In this document: positions 6,654 to 15,337 of the stretch, in pieces
How the letters are laid out: each line of letters opens with the position of its first letter
Position numbering within the stretch: the first letter of the stretch is position 1
Source of the DNA: a bacterium
GTDB lineage: Bacteria > Verrucomicrobiota > Verrucomicrobiia > Limisphaerales > RI-55
DNA: 40,317 bases
Assembly (NCBI GenBank): GCA_016124235.1
Contig: WGOC01000034.1
Location: 1 to 40,317 of the forward strand
Direction: 5' to 3'
The notes under the pieces: model-generated
Database searches by the model: none
Seen by the model: only the letters and a program-made list of their open reading frames with translations
What the model was told of the DNA's origin: nothing
Position numbers and translations under genes: made by a program

Positions 6654-7601
6654 GCCGTCCTTGCCGATGACGCGATGGCAAGGAATCAAAATGGCGATGC
6701 GGTTTTGACCGTTTGCCAGAGCCACGGCGCGTTGGGCGGTCGGCCGTCCGACACGGCGGGCGAGTTCGTCGTAAGCGATCGTTTCACCGATGGGGATTCG
6801 CCGAAGTTCGGCCCAAACCCGTTCTTGAAATTCCGTTCCTCGCGGCGCAAGTGGGACGTCGAACGAACGGCGCTTGCCGGCGAAGTATTCGGCGAGTTCC
6901 GCTTCCAGATGTTCGAGCAACGGGTGTTCGCCGGGAACGACCGGACTGCGAAACCGTTTGCGAACGGTCGCGAGATTCGTCTCCAATATCCGGCGGTCGG
7001 TGAATTCGAGCAGGCAGACGCCGTCGTCCGTCGCGCCGGTCAGCAACGGACCGAGCGGACTCTCGATCATCCGGATCACGACGCGTTCCCCGCCGTTGCG
7101 CGACCTGCCAGGTGGTTCGCCGAAGACACGCACGTAAGCGTCGCGAAATCCACTGTGCGATTCGAAGCCGCTGTCGAGCGCGACGTCGTCGAGCTTCAAA
7201 CCTTCGCGCAGCCGATCAAACGCTCCGGCCAGGCGTTGGCCGCGGCACCATTCGGCGAACGTCATCCCGAGGTTTTGCGTGAACCAACGACGGACACGCT
7301 CTGGCGTGAGACCGATCGCGGTCAGTTCATGGGCTTGCAGACGGCCCGTTTCCGACGTTCGAACACGCTCCATCAAGTCATTCACCCATCGCGGGCGTTC
7401 GCCATTGGCGGCTAACGGATCGCATCGTTTGCAGGCACGATAGCCTGCGAAGAGGCATTCCTTGATCGATGCGAAAAACTCGGTGTTTTGCAGCTTCGGT
7501 TTGGAGGGGCAGGACGGTCGGCAGAAGATCCCGGTCGTGCGTACGGCCACGTAAAATATGCCGTCGAAGCTCGCGTCTTTGCGGGAGAACGCCCGTTCCA
7601 T
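6570..7601 (-). CDS. ada: Bifunctional Ada: methyl-phosphotriester sensor/AraC-type regulator and O6-methylguanine-DNA methyltransferase
   Basis: This protein of about 343 residues contains all three Ada parts. The N-terminal zinc domain is seen in AVRTTGIFCRPSCPSKP and GYRACKRCDP, giving four cysteines in the C-x3-C and C-x2-C arrangement; the first is the expected acceptor for phosphotriester methyl groups. A helix-turn-helix of AraC type follows (LGMTFAEWCRGQRL, LDDVALDSGFESHSGFRDAY). The methyltransferase domain ends with IPCHRVIGKDGSLTGYGGG, where PCHR carries the acceptor cysteine at about residue 307. Methylation of the N-terminal cysteine classically turns Ada into an activator of alkylation-repair genes, probably including its own. 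The start at 7601 matches the family N-terminus; a GTG at 7646 is an alternative. Its 3' end is duplicated at 4744-4834. Confidence 0.92.
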   Translation of the reverse strand: MERAFSRKDASFDGIFYVAVRTTGIFCRPSCPSKPKLQNTEFFASIKECLFAGYRACKRCDPLAANGERPRWVNDLMERVRTSETGRLQAHELTAIGLTPERVRRWFTQNLGMTFAEWCRGQRLAGAFDRLREGLKLDDVALDSGFESHSGFRDAYVRVFGEPPGRSRNGGERVVIRMIESPLGPLLTGATDDGVCLLEFTDRRILETNLATVRKRFRSPVVPGEHPLLEHLEAELAEYFAGKRRSFDVPLAPRGTEFQERVWAELRRIPIGETIAYDELARRVGRPTAQRAVALANGQNRIAILIPCHRVIGKDGSLTGYGGGLWRKRLLLELERTGRLPGR

Positions 7602-7700
7602 TTCGCGTCGTGGCGGGAGCAGCGTGGGTTGTTCAGTCGTTCGCACGGAGAGACAATAACACCAGCGTCCACCGAAAAAGCGACGTTTTGTTCGGCGTTT

Positions 7701-8147
7701 TTAACTGAGAGGTTTCCAGCCAGTGAAGTTGCCAATTACCAAAATGAGAGTAACAAAGATAAAGACAAAAAGGCAGAGCAGTAGGAAGCCGAACGCGCTG
7801 CTCAAAAGATACAGGGCAACCGCCCGCGCAAATGTTACGCGATACATTGCTTTCGTGACGATGGCGCAAAGCGCGAATGAAATTAACGAAGCAACTGAGG
7901 TGACCATTGATTCATAAGAATGGGTCACTCGTTGCGCGAGCACTGTCCCGCCCCACGCGAATGAGGGAACGGCGGTAAGCATTAAATTGGTTAGTAATGC
8001 CGTCCTGAAGCGGGATCTCTTGACTTTCAGATTGCGGGCAGCCCAATGAATGCCCAGTGCGCCCAAAAAGAACCAGCTGACCAATACGAGTGCGCCAATG
8101 CCGACCAGCACCGGAACCGCGATCCCCAGAAAATGACCTTCACTCAT
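7701..8147 (-). CDS. Small integral membrane protein, unknown function
   Basis: This is a protein of about 148 residues with four clear hydrophobic segments: FLGIAVPVLVGIGALVLVSWFFLG, TALLTNLMLTAVPSFAWGG, SMVTSVASLISFALCAIVTKAMY and a very long last one (ALYLLSSAFGFLLLCLFVFI continuing through FVTLILVIG). A short basic loop, ARNLKVKRSRFR, lies between the first two and should be cytoplasmic. No enzymatic motif is visible and I do not recognise a family. The ATG at 8147 removes eleven residues of an unlikely extension. It lies upstream of ada on the same strand with 99 bp between, so co-transcription is possible but nothing links the functions. Confidence 0.65.
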   Translation of the reverse strand: MSEGHFLGIAVPVLVGIGALVLVSWFFLGALGIHWAARNLKVKRSRFRTALLTNLMLTAVPSFAWGGTVLAQRVTHSYESMVTSVASLISFALCAIVTKAMYRVTFARAVALYLLSSAFGFLLLCLFVFIFVTLILVIGNFTGWKPLS

Positions 8148-8420
8148 TTTTGAAGAGCAGACATAACGGGCTGGATGCACGGCAAGTCCAAAGCGGTTCG
8201 GTGTGTCATTGATTGGCCCGGCTCAATATCGTTGATCCTCCATGAATGCGGTGGGGAAACTTGGTGGATTGCCGTCATTTAATATTGCACATTTCCGGGT
8301 TTTCATTGCTGTCCTGGCATGCTTCAATTCGGGTCCAATTCGCCGGACTTGTCGGGATCGACGGAATTCGAGTGGTAGTGGGCGCGTTGTTGTTCAGCGA
8401 AAGACCAATCCGATCTACTG

Positions 8421-10163
8421 ATGAAAAAAACGAACTTCTCCAAGTGCCTCCTGGCGGCGGTGATCATCGCGTTTGGAACCAGTGCGGTATTTGCCCGCTC
8501 TGTTCCCAACTTCGCGCTCATCGACCAGGACGATTTCAACCATGAGTTGTATCGCGCGCCGGGCAAGGCCGTTGTGTTGTTTTTCACCGGCAACGGTTGC
8601 CCGATCGCCCGCAAGAGCGCGCCCAAGCTCAAGGCGTTGCAGAACGAGTTTGAGAGCAAGGGCATCACGTTCTGGGCGGTCAACTCATTTGCCGGAGATT
8701 CAACGGCTGAGATTCGCGAGGAACGGCGTAAGATTGGTCTTTGGGGCACGACTTACCTGATCGATCGCAAGCAGGCGGTGGCACTGGCGCTCGGTGTGGA
8801 GCGCACGGCCGAGGTGATCGCGATTGATACCAAGGATCACAAGATCTTTTATCGCGGCGCCATCGACGATCAACTAAGTGAGGGCACCGAGAAAGTCGCG
8901 GCCACGAAGCATTATTTGCAGGACGCCCTGACCGCATTCCTCGGCGGACAGGAAATCGCCGTCAAAGAAACGCGTTCGCACGGTTGTCGTTACGCTTACT
9001 CGCGCGTGGCAGACGACGACACGCCGCCTGATTACGCCAAACAGATCGTGCCGATCCTCCAGAAGAATTGCGTGCATTGCCATCGCAAGGGCGGGATCGG
9101 GCCGTGGAGCATGAATAGTTATCGCCGCGTTTCAAATTACGCCGAGATGATCGAGGAAGTCCTGCTCACGCGACGCATGCCCCCGTGGGATCCCAATCCG
9201 GATTATGGTGATTTCAGAAACGCGCACTGGCTCAGTCGCGATGATACGCAGGCTTTGCTGAAATGGGCCGACGCCGGTGCGCCCGGCGGCGACGGTCCTG
9301 ATCCGTTGAAGGCCCCGCTCGAGCCCTTGCCCGATTGGCAGTTGGGCAAACCGGACGCCACGCTTCATTTGCCGGAACCGCAAAAAGTCCCCGCCACTGG
9401 CATTGTGGATTATCGTTACGTCGAAGTTTCTTCGCCGTTCACCAACGATGTTTGGTTGTCCGCCATGGACATCAAACCGGGCAACAACAAGGTTGTTCAC
9501 CACGTGATTCTTTACGCCAAATGGCCGGGTGCGGGTGACGATGGAACCGGCCACGGGATGTTCATGGTTGGTTGGGCGCCGGGGGCGAGCCCGCTTCGCT
9601 ATCCCGAGGGCGTCGCCAAAAAGCTACCGGCCAACGCCAAGCTCACTCTGGAGCTGCACTACACGACGTGCGGCACCGAGGAGAACGACAGCAGTGAAAT
9701 CGCGCTCTATCTCGCCGACGGTCCGCAGGAGCGCAATGCCGAGACGCGTGAGGCGATCGAGTGGAATCTCAATATCCCGCCCGGTGAGGCGGAGGCCGGC
9801 CATGTGGCCACGTATTCGTTCCAGAAACCCGCGACGATTTACGGAATGTTTCCGCACATGCACTTCCGCGGAAAATGGATGCGCTACGAACTGCTCTATC
9901 CCAATGGCAAACGGGAAACCATCCTCGACGTGCCGCGATACGACTTCCAATGGCAGCTCAGCTATTATCCGAAGAATCCGATTCATGTGCCGGCGGGAAC
10001 GTGGTTGATGGTGCGGGGCGCTTTTGACAATTCAGCCGCCAACCCGGCCAATCCCGATCCGAACAAGCGAGTCTATTTCGAGCGCCAATCCTGGGACGAA
10101 ATGTTCATCGGCTTCTTCGAGGCCGCCGACGATCCGGAAGGCCCACAGACCGCGTCACGATAG
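8421..10163 (+). CDS. Exported redoxin-cytochrome c-copper type II monooxygenase-like fusion protein
   Basis: This 580-residue protein has a signal peptide (MKKTNFSKCLLAAVIIAFG, cleavage after VFA) and three domains. Residues of about 30-180 are an AhpC/TSA-like redoxin with a single cysteine in FFTGNGCPIARKSAPKL. Residues of about 205-290 are a cytochrome c-like segment with C217-V-H-C220-H221. Residues of about 310-575 resemble the peptidylglycine/dopamine copper monooxygenase fold: H360-H361 in KVVHHVILY, H413 in LELHYTTC, H479-M-H481 in MFPHMHFRGKW, and M561 in DEMFIGFF. These match the two-copper ligand order of that family (HH and H for one site, HxH and Met for the other). An oxidation fed by the heme domain is plausible; the substrate is unknown. 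It stands alone, with 337 bp of repeat-bearing DNA after it. Confidence 0.85.
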   Translation: MKKTNFSKCLLAAVIIAFGTSAVFARSVPNFALIDQDDFNHELYRAPGKAVVLFFTGNGCPIARKSAPKLKALQNEFESKGITFWAVNSFAGDSTAEIREERRKIGLWGTTYLIDRKQAVALALGVERTAEVIAIDTKDHKIFYRGAIDDQLSEGTEKVAATKHYLQDALTAFLGGQEIAVKETRSHGCRYAYSRVADDDTPPDYAKQIVPILQKNCVHCHRKGGIGPWSMNSYRRVSNYAEMIEEVLLTRRMPPWDPNPDYGDFRNAHWLSRDDTQALLKWADAGAPGGDGPDPLKAPLEPLPDWQLGKPDATLHLPEPQKVPATGIVDYRYVEVSSPFTNDVWLSAMDIKPGNNKVVHHVILYAKWPGAGDDGTGHGMFMVGWAPGASPLRYPEGVAKKLPANAKLTLELHYTTCGTEENDSSEIALYLADGPQERNAETREAIEWNLNIPPGEAEAGHVATYSFQKPATIYGMFPHMHFRGKWMRYELLYPNGKRETILDVPRYDFQWQLSYYPKNPIHVPAGTWLMVRGAFDNSAANPANPDPNKRVYFERQSWDEMFIGFFEAADDPEGPQTASR

Positions 10164-10500
10164 GGGATCAAAGGGAACGGAGTTTTACGCGAATTTCGCG
10201 AATCGGTGCGAATTTTGAAAAGCGCCGGGGGAGAATTGTTCGAACGCTTTCGCGTGGTGAAATCCTGAATTGTGGCAGCCGACGTGAGTCGGCTCTGACG
10301 TCGTTCGATTTCAAATTGAGCGGACTCACCTCCGCTGCTACGACGTTTCAGAAAGTCATCGAGCGCGACGAGTACAATTCAAAGCTCGAATAAATGACTT
10401 ATTTGAGAATTTACGCCCATTCGTTAAATTCGTGCAAACCTCCCTCCTTTTCATTTCCGTGTTTCCTCTGTGTTTCATCCGTGGCTAAATCAGCCCGACC
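10164..10500. other. Intergenic region with hairpin and phylum-type boilerplate repeat
   Basis: No credible gene lies in these 337 bp. The stretch holds a large imperfect inverted repeat (10272-10341, described separately) and, at 10454-10487, a pyrimidine-rich phrase of the type TTCCGTGTTTCCTCTGTG ending ATCCGTGGCTA. A diverged form of that phrase recurs at 30873-30906. The promoter of the gene starting at 10501 must lie here or inside the repeat, but no convincing -35/-10 pair can be named. Confidence 0.5.
10272..10341. repeat. Imperfect inverted repeat (REP-like hairpin)
   Basis: The arms at 10272-10295 (GTGGCAGCCGACGTGAGTC and on) and 10318-10341 (ending CTCCGCTGCTAC) are complementary at 20 of 24 positions around a 22-bp spacer. 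No T-run follows on either side, so it is not a standard terminator. It resembles the dispersed intergenic hairpins found in Verrucomicrobiota genomes. Confidence 0.65.
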
Positions 10501-11412
10501 ATGAAACTCGGATTCGTCTCCGCCATTCTACCGGACCTGTCGCTTGAGCAGGTGTTGAAATTCGCCGCCGACGAAAAGTTCTCCTGCGTCGAGGTCATGT
10601 GCTGGCCCGCCGGCAAGGCCGAACGCAAATACGCCGGCATCACCCACATCGACGTCACGAACTTCAAACGCGGGGACGTCGCCGGCATCCACGATCTCAT
10701 TGCAAAACACGGCGTCGAGATCAGCGCGCTCGGTTATTATCCCAACCCGCTCGATCCCGATCGCGCGACGGCAGCCAAGGCGGTCGCGCACATCAAGAAG
10801 GTCATCCGCGCGTCGGCATTGCTCGGAATCAAGCACATGAACACGTTCATCGGTCGCGACTGGACGAAATCGGTCGACGACAATTGGCCGCGCTTTCTCA
10901 AGACATGGAAGCCGATCGTCCAACTCGCCGAGGACCTCGACGTGAAGATCGGCATCGAGAATTGCGCAATGCTTTTCACGAACGACGAATGGCCCGGCGG
11001 CAAAAACCTCGCCTTTAGTCTGGCGATCTGGCGGCGCATGTTCAATGACATTCCGTCGAAGCACTTTGGTTTGAACTACGATCCCTCGCATCTCGTTTGG
11101 ATGCAGATGGACTGGGAAAAGCCGTTGCATGAATTCTCCGATCGCCTGCACCACCTGCACGCCAAGGACGTTCGCTTGAACCACGACGCGCTGGACGATG
11201 TGGGCATTCTGGCGCCGCCGCTCGAGTATCATCAACCGCGCATTCCCGGCTTCGGCGAGATCGATTGGGGCCGGTATCTCGGCACGGTGAAGGAGATCGG
11301 TTACAAGGGTCCGGTTTGCATCGAGGTCGAGGACGACACGTTTGGCAAAACGCTGAAAGGTCGCAAGGAAGCCGTCAGGGTCGCGGGCAATGTCTTGCGG
11401 CCGTATTTTTGA
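10501..11412 (+). CDS. Sugar phosphate isomerase/epimerase-like TIM-barrel protein
   Basis: This is a 303-residue cytoplasmic protein of the xylose isomerase-like (AP endonuclease family 2) barrel. Recognisable strands and metal-site residues are [20 protein letters not shown] at the start, [11 protein letters not shown] (Glu), [12 protein letters not shown] (Asp and His), [11 protein letters not shown] (His, Asp) and [11 protein letters not shown] (Glu) near the end. The E, D-x-x-H, H-x-K-D and E set is the usual divalent-metal centre of these isomerases and epimerases. The substrate cannot be told from sequence; inositol, keto-sugar and hydroxypyruvate isomerases share this pattern. The next gene, a secreted glycoside-hydrolase-like protein, begins 27 bp after the stop, so the two probably form an operon for taking up and converting a sugar. 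Confidence 0.85.
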   Translation: MKLGFVSAILPDLSLEQVLKFAADEKFSCVEVMCWPAGKAERKYAGITHIDVTNFKRGDVAGIHDLIAKHGVEISALGYYPNPLDPDRATAAKAVAHIKKVIRASALLGIKHMNTFIGRDWTKSVDDNWPRFLKTWKPIVQLAEDLDVKIGIENCAMLFTNDEWPGGKNLAFSLAIWRRMFNDIPSKHFGLNYDPSHLVWMQMDWEKPLHEFSDRLHHLHAKDVRLNHDALDDVGILAPPLEYHQPRIPGFGEIDWGRYLGTVKEIGYKGPVCIEVEDDTFGKTLKGRKEAVRVAGNVLRPYF

Positions 11413-11439
11413 GCAACGCAGATCTGTTCGTCGCCCGAC

Positions 11440-13068
11440 ATGAAAAACCTTTGGGCCGGTTCCCGATCGCTTTATTCGCTGCTACTGCTTTTGCAGGTGT
11501 TCGGCGCGATTATTCCTGCCCGCGCCGCCGATCTCCAACGTTGGCTCTATTGCTCGCAGAACTTGTGGATCGACAAGAACGTTGCCGAACTCGAGAGCCT
11601 TTTTGCGCGGGCCGCGAAGGCGGGTTACACGCATGTCCTGATTGCTGATTCAAAGTTCAGCAAGCTCGGCGACATGGACGAGCATTACTTTCGTAATATC
11701 GATCGCGTGAAGCGCTCGGCCACGACGAATCATCTCGAACTGGTTCCAGCCCTTTTCTCGATCGGTTACTCGAACGATCTGCTTTGGCACAATCCCAACC
11801 TCGCTGAGGCTTTGCCGGTCGAGAACGCATTATTCGTGGTCCACGATGGCGTTGCGCGTCTTAGACCCGACGGAGCGCCCGAGTTTAAAGGCGGCGATTT
11901 CAACGATCTGTCGCAATGGGATTGGAAGGATGAAACCGTGAGCTATGGCAATGGAACGGCTTATGTGCGCAATCCGAGTGGTCGCAACGCGCGGATTGAA
12001 CAGAAGCTCAAGCTGACGCCGTTCCGCCAGTATCACCTGAGTGTGCGCGTCAAGACGAAGGACTTCAAAGGCACCCCGGAAGTCAAGGTGCTGTCCGGCA
12101 ATCGCGCATTGAATTTCAACTACCTCGGCGTCAAGTCGACGCAGGACTGGACGACGCACCACGTTGTGTTCAACTCACTCGATCACACCGAGGCGAATCT
12201 TTACCTCGGATGTTGGGATGGAGCGACCGGTGAACTCTGGTGGGACGACGCGAAGCTCGAGGAAGTCGGTCTGTTAAATGTGGTTCGACGCCCGGGCGCG
12301 CCACTCGTCGTCAAACACGAAGATGGCGAAGTATTGAAAGAGGGCGAGGATTTCGAACGCGTTGTCGATCCACAGATGGGCAATCATCCCTGGAACGGCG
12401 AGTATGACGTTTATCACGAGCCGCCGGTGATCAGAACGCACCTGCCGGACGGCACGCGGTTGCGGGTTTCATATTTTCACGTCGCGACGATTTATGACGA
12501 TCAGGCGATGATTTGTCCGTCAGAACCCGAGACGATCGAGCTTTTACGTGATCAAGCCCGGCGCATGTACGCCGCTTGGTGCACGAAGGGCTACATGATG
12601 AGCCATGACGAAATTCGTGTGTTCAACTGGTGTGAAGCGTGTCGTGCGCGACATCTCGACGCGGGCGAATTGCTGGCGGCCAACGTTCGCACGTGCATTC
12701 AGATTCTGCGCGAAGTGAATCCCGGCGGCCGGATTTACGTGTGGAGCGATATGTTCGATCCGAACCATAACGCGCACGACGACTATTATCTGGTGCGCGG
12801 CAATCTGGCCGGTTCGTGGAAGGGGCTGGACTCGGACGTCATCGTCATGAACTGGAATTTTGAAAAGCGCGACGCGAGCCTGAAATTCTTTGCCGATCGG
12901 GGAAATCATCAAGTGATTGCCGGCTACTACGACGGCGATTCGAAACGCGTGCTGGATTGGTTGCAAGCGGCCCGTGGTGTCCAAGGTTTGGAAGGTGTGA
13001 TGTACACGACCTGGCGTCATGATTTCAGCAAAATCGAGGAATTTGCGGGACTGCTCGGGGCTCAATAA
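11440..13068 (+). CDS. Secreted glycoside-hydrolase-like TIM barrel with inserted carbohydrate-binding-like module
   Basis: This 542-residue protein starts with a signal peptide (RSLYSLLLLLQVFGAIIPAR, cleavage near ARAAD). The N-terminal part (about 35-150) and the C-terminal part (about 365-540) together look like a split (beta/alpha) barrel: AGYTHVLIADSKFSKLG and LELVPALFSIGYSNDLLW early, then GYMMSHDEIRVFNWCEAC, GGRIYVWSDMFDP, DVIVMNWNF and VMYTTWRHDF late. Between them, about residues 155-280 form a jelly-roll-like module (QYHLSVRVKTKDFKG, NLYLGCWDGATGELWWDDAKL) of a carbohydrate-binding type. The H-D-E in the late half resembles the acid pair region of GH20-type enzymes, but I cannot assign a family with certainty. 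It follows the isomerase gene by 27 bp. Confidence 0.7.
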   Translation: MKNLWAGSRSLYSLLLLLQVFGAIIPARAADLQRWLYCSQNLWIDKNVAELESLFARAAKAGYTHVLIADSKFSKLGDMDEHYFRNIDRVKRSATTNHLELVPALFSIGYSNDLLWHNPNLAEALPVENALFVVHDGVARLRPDGAPEFKGGDFNDLSQWDWKDETVSYGNGTAYVRNPSGRNARIEQKLKLTPFRQYHLSVRVKTKDFKGTPEVKVLSGNRALNFNYLGVKSTQDWTTHHVVFNSLDHTEANLYLGCWDGATGELWWDDAKLEEVGLLNVVRRPGAPLVVKHEDGEVLKEGEDFERVVDPQMGNHPWNGEYDVYHEPPVIRTHLPDGTRLRVSYFHVATIYDDQAMICPSEPETIELLRDQARRMYAAWCTKGYMMSHDEIRVFNWCEACRARHLDAGELLAANVRTCIQILREVNPGGRIYVWSDMFDPNHNAHDDYYLVRGNLAGSWKGLDSDVIVMNWNFEKRDASLKFFADRGNHQVIAGYYDGDSKRVLDWLQAARGVQGLEGVMYTTWRHDFSKIEEFAGLLGAQ

Positions 13069-13125
13069 ATGCTTCCGATTGGATCGGTCGTGTTGTGGTG
13101 AATTCAATTCACGCCCTCCGGTTCC

Positions 13126-14283
13126 ATGCATATCGGGTGTTTCATTCAGTCAACGTTGGTCGTGCTTTTTTGGACGTTCGCGCCGCCGTCGTTTGCGCAA
13201 ACGGGTGCCAATGCAACCGTTTGTGACCTTTGCGGTAAACCGTTCGGCCAGCAGTATTATTTGATGACGGACAAGGTGACCCGCGTTCGCCGGGCGGTTT
13301 GTGGCGAGTGCCTTCAGCGACCTGATCGTTGTTTTGCCTGCGGCCTGCCGATTGTCAACAAGGAGACCGACCTGAGTGACGGACGCCATTACTGCGAACG
13401 GGATTCCACTGTCGCGTTGTTCACGGTAAACGCGATTCAAAAAGTTGTCGTGGAAACCGAGGCTCGGCTGAGGCGGCAGTTTATTGGCGTCATGGATTTT
13501 CCTGATCACAACCTCAATGTGTCGGTCGTGGACCGCGTGAACATCGAGGCGCTCTTCTCACGACCCGGCAACGATTATCGCTGTCCGAATATCATGGGCT
13601 ATTACCAGGCGCTCACCAATCGGACGATACGCAGCCACGAGGTCTATCTTCTCAGTGGGCTGACGGAGAGCGGCACGCGCGGCGTGTTTGCTCACGAACT
13701 GACCCATGCCTGGATGGCTGACCATGTGCCGGCCGATCGCCAACTTGGTGGGGACGCCCGTGAAGGATTCTGCGAGTTGATTGCCTACCTCGTGCAAAAG
13801 GACCTTCACGACGAGACCGGCATGCACGCGGTTGAAGTGAACAAATACACCCGCGGTCAATTTGATCTATTTCGCCGAGCTGAGAAGACCTACAACCTCG
13901 AAACAGTGATCGAATGGTTGTGCTACGGCACCGAACCGCTGCTCGACGCGAATGATCTTGATATGGTTCGTCGCGCGCAAAAGCCGGCGGCTCCTCCGGC
14001 GAAGTTGTGGGTCAGTTACGCCAGCCGGAGGAGTGCGACGGAGACGCCCGGCAAAGGTGGGAATAATCCGTTCGTTTTGAAAGCGATCGTTGGATCGGAC
14101 AAACACCGCACGGCGTTGATCAACGATCAAACGTTTGCGGAAGGCGAGTCCGCCAAAGTGAAGTGGAACGAGGAACTGGTGACGATTCGCTGTCTGAAGA
14201 TCGACGCAGATCTCGCCGAAATCGAAGTTCAACCGACCGGTGAAAAGCAGACGCTTCACCTCGGTAGCAAATCAGCACGTTAG
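13126..14283 (+). CDS. Secreted LIM-like/DA1-like zinc metallopeptidase
   Basis: This is a 385-residue protein with a signal peptide (cleavage after SFAQ). Residues 33-93 hold paired zinc fingers: C33-x2-C36, C59-x2-C62, C69-x2-C72 and C90-x2-D93, close to a LIM arrangement. A helical region follows. Then FAHELTHAWMADH gives the H190-E191-L-T-H194 metallopeptidase motif, with E213 in AREGFCELIAYL as the probable third ligand. This order, LIM-like fingers then HExxHAW and E-G-x-C, is that of the plant DA1 ubiquitin-activated peptidases. Residues of about 295-380 form a separate beta domain (FVLKAIVGSDKHRTALIND, VKWNEELVTIRCLKIDAD) like those found in secretion-system inner-membrane proteins. 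The target is unknown. The gene overlaps the tail of the zinc-ribbon gene by 4 bp. Confidence 0.85.
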   Translation: MHIGCFIQSTLVVLFWTFAPPSFAQTGANATVCDLCGKPFGQQYYLMTDKVTRVRRAVCGECLQRPDRCFACGLPIVNKETDLSDGRHYCERDSTVALFTVNAIQKVVVETEARLRRQFIGVMDFPDHNLNVSVVDRVNIEALFSRPGNDYRCPNIMGYYQALTNRTIRSHEVYLLSGLTESGTRGVFAHELTHAWMADHVPADRQLGGDAREGFCELIAYLVQKDLHDETGMHAVEVNKYTRGQFDLFRRAEKTYNLETVIEWLCYGTEPLLDANDLDMVRRAQKPAAPPAKLWVSYASRRSATETPGKGGNNPFVLKAIVGSDKHRTALINDQTFAEGESAKVKWNEELVTIRCLKIDADLAEIEVQPTGEKQTLHLGSKSAR

Positions 14284-14504
14284 AAGCTAATCGGATTGTT
14301 CATCCGGCCGCATTGCGGGCACCGCGACAGGTCGACGTCAATATCGTCCGTGTAAACCGCACCACAATCGGGGCAGCGAAAAATCAAATCTTCCGACTTC
14401 AGAGGAGTGAACCGCCGAGCCCGGTGAGCAGAGTACCAGGCCAGCAATGACACCCCACCCAAAGTGAGCGCCGTGTAAAACAGGATGACCCCTTCAATGC
14501 TCAT
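14280..14504 (-). CDS. Small single-pass membrane protein with zinc ribbon
   Basis: This 74-residue protein has one N-terminal transmembrane helix (VILFYTALTLGGVSLLAWY), a basic stop-transfer patch (SAHRARRF) and a C-terminal zinc ribbon with F-R-C-P-D-C-G and S-R-C-P-Q-C-G. The ribbon should face the cytoplasm. Its role is unknown; small ribbon proteins often work as adaptors in membrane complexes. It is the last gene of the run 16445 to 14280 and begins 14 bp after the TonB-like stop, so it is probably co-transcribed with exbB, exbD and the TonB-like gene. Its own stop overlaps that of the DA1-like gene on the other strand. Confidence 0.75.
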   Translation of the reverse strand: MSIEGVILFYTALTLGGVSLLAWYSAHRARRFTPLKSEDLIFRCPDCGAVYTDDIDVDLSRCPQCGRMNNPISF

Positions 14505-14518
14505 TTGAGTTCACCCAT

Positions 14519-15337
14519 TTAAAGGACGGTGGGTTTGACGGCCGGTGTGTTTGTTGAAGTCGGTGGTGCTTTGGTCCACCAGTGAATGATAACTCGGCCT
14601 TCCCGCAGTCGGTCAAAGTCCCGGGCGTTCTGGTAAACGGAGATTCGCGGATCCGGCACAAACTGGAGCGATCGCACCAGCTTCAGGCCGGCTTGGTCCG
14701 CGTCTGCGGATTCACTGCTCGCGGCGAGCGACGCGTCAAAGACGCGGCCCTGTTGATCGACGATGATACGAATCACCGTCGGGGCAAGCAGGCCCGCGTA
14801 ATCGATGACCGGCAGTTGGGGAACGTCGGTCAGGTCGCTCAGGGAAAGTTGACCAACCACCTGCATGCGCGAACCCGGTTTTGGCATCTCTGCGGCGGCC
14901 AGCGGAACCTGCGCCATCGCGGGTTGACTCGACCGCTCGGTGAGCGATGAACGATCGGGATTGTTGGTGGCCGCGAAGCGCGAAAAATCCGCGAGCAAAT
15001 CGCCCGGCTTGAGTTGCAACCATTGGGGTGGGTTGGACCAGCCCGGTGAGCGATGCTGCAACGGTTTCATATCCAGCCAGGCGCGACCCGAATAGCTGGC
15101 CCGACTGGGCAGGACAAAACGTGTCGGGTCATTCAGCTCCAGCAGTGCGACCAAGCCGGGATGATTTGCGTCATCGGCCAACCGGATGCGTAGCAGTCGC
15201 GTCTCCTTCAAAATGTTCAGCGGGCGGTGATCGGAGAGCCACCAGGTCAGACCTCCTTGGAGGCAAAAAATAAGTGCGATCGTGATCGTCCAGCGCTTTG
15301 GCGACCAGATGGGTTCGGCTGGCGCGACGGTACTCAT
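14519..15337 (-). CDS. TonB-like energy-transducer protein
   Basis: This is a 272-residue protein with a short cytoplasmic start, one signal-anchor helix (WTITIALIFCLQGGLTWWL) and a long periplasmic part. Residues of about 175-260 match the TonB C-terminal domain: PTVIRIIVDQQGRVFDASLA, then ADQAGLKLVRSLQFVPDP and VIIHWW. The proline-rich spacer of classic TonB is weak here. In the family the C-terminal domain touches the TonB box of outer-membrane transporters and passes on energy from ExbB/ExbD. Its ATG overlaps the ExbD stop by 4 bp, and the ExbB gene comes before that, so this is a complete three-gene energising unit. No TonB-dependent receptor is visible in the window. Confidence 0.8.
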   Translation of the reverse strand: MSTVAPAEPIWSPKRWTITIALIFCLQGGLTWWLSDHRPLNILKETRLLRIRLADDANHPGLVALLELNDPTRFVLPSRASYSGRAWLDMKPLQHRSPGWSNPPQWLQLKPGDLLADFSRFAATNNPDRSSLTERSSQPAMAQVPLAAAEMPKPGSRMQVVGQLSLSDLTDVPQLPVIDYAGLLAPTVIRIIVDQQGRVFDASLAASSESADADQAGLKLVRSLQFVPDPRISVYQNARDFDRLREGRVIIHWWTKAPPTSTNTPAVKPTVL

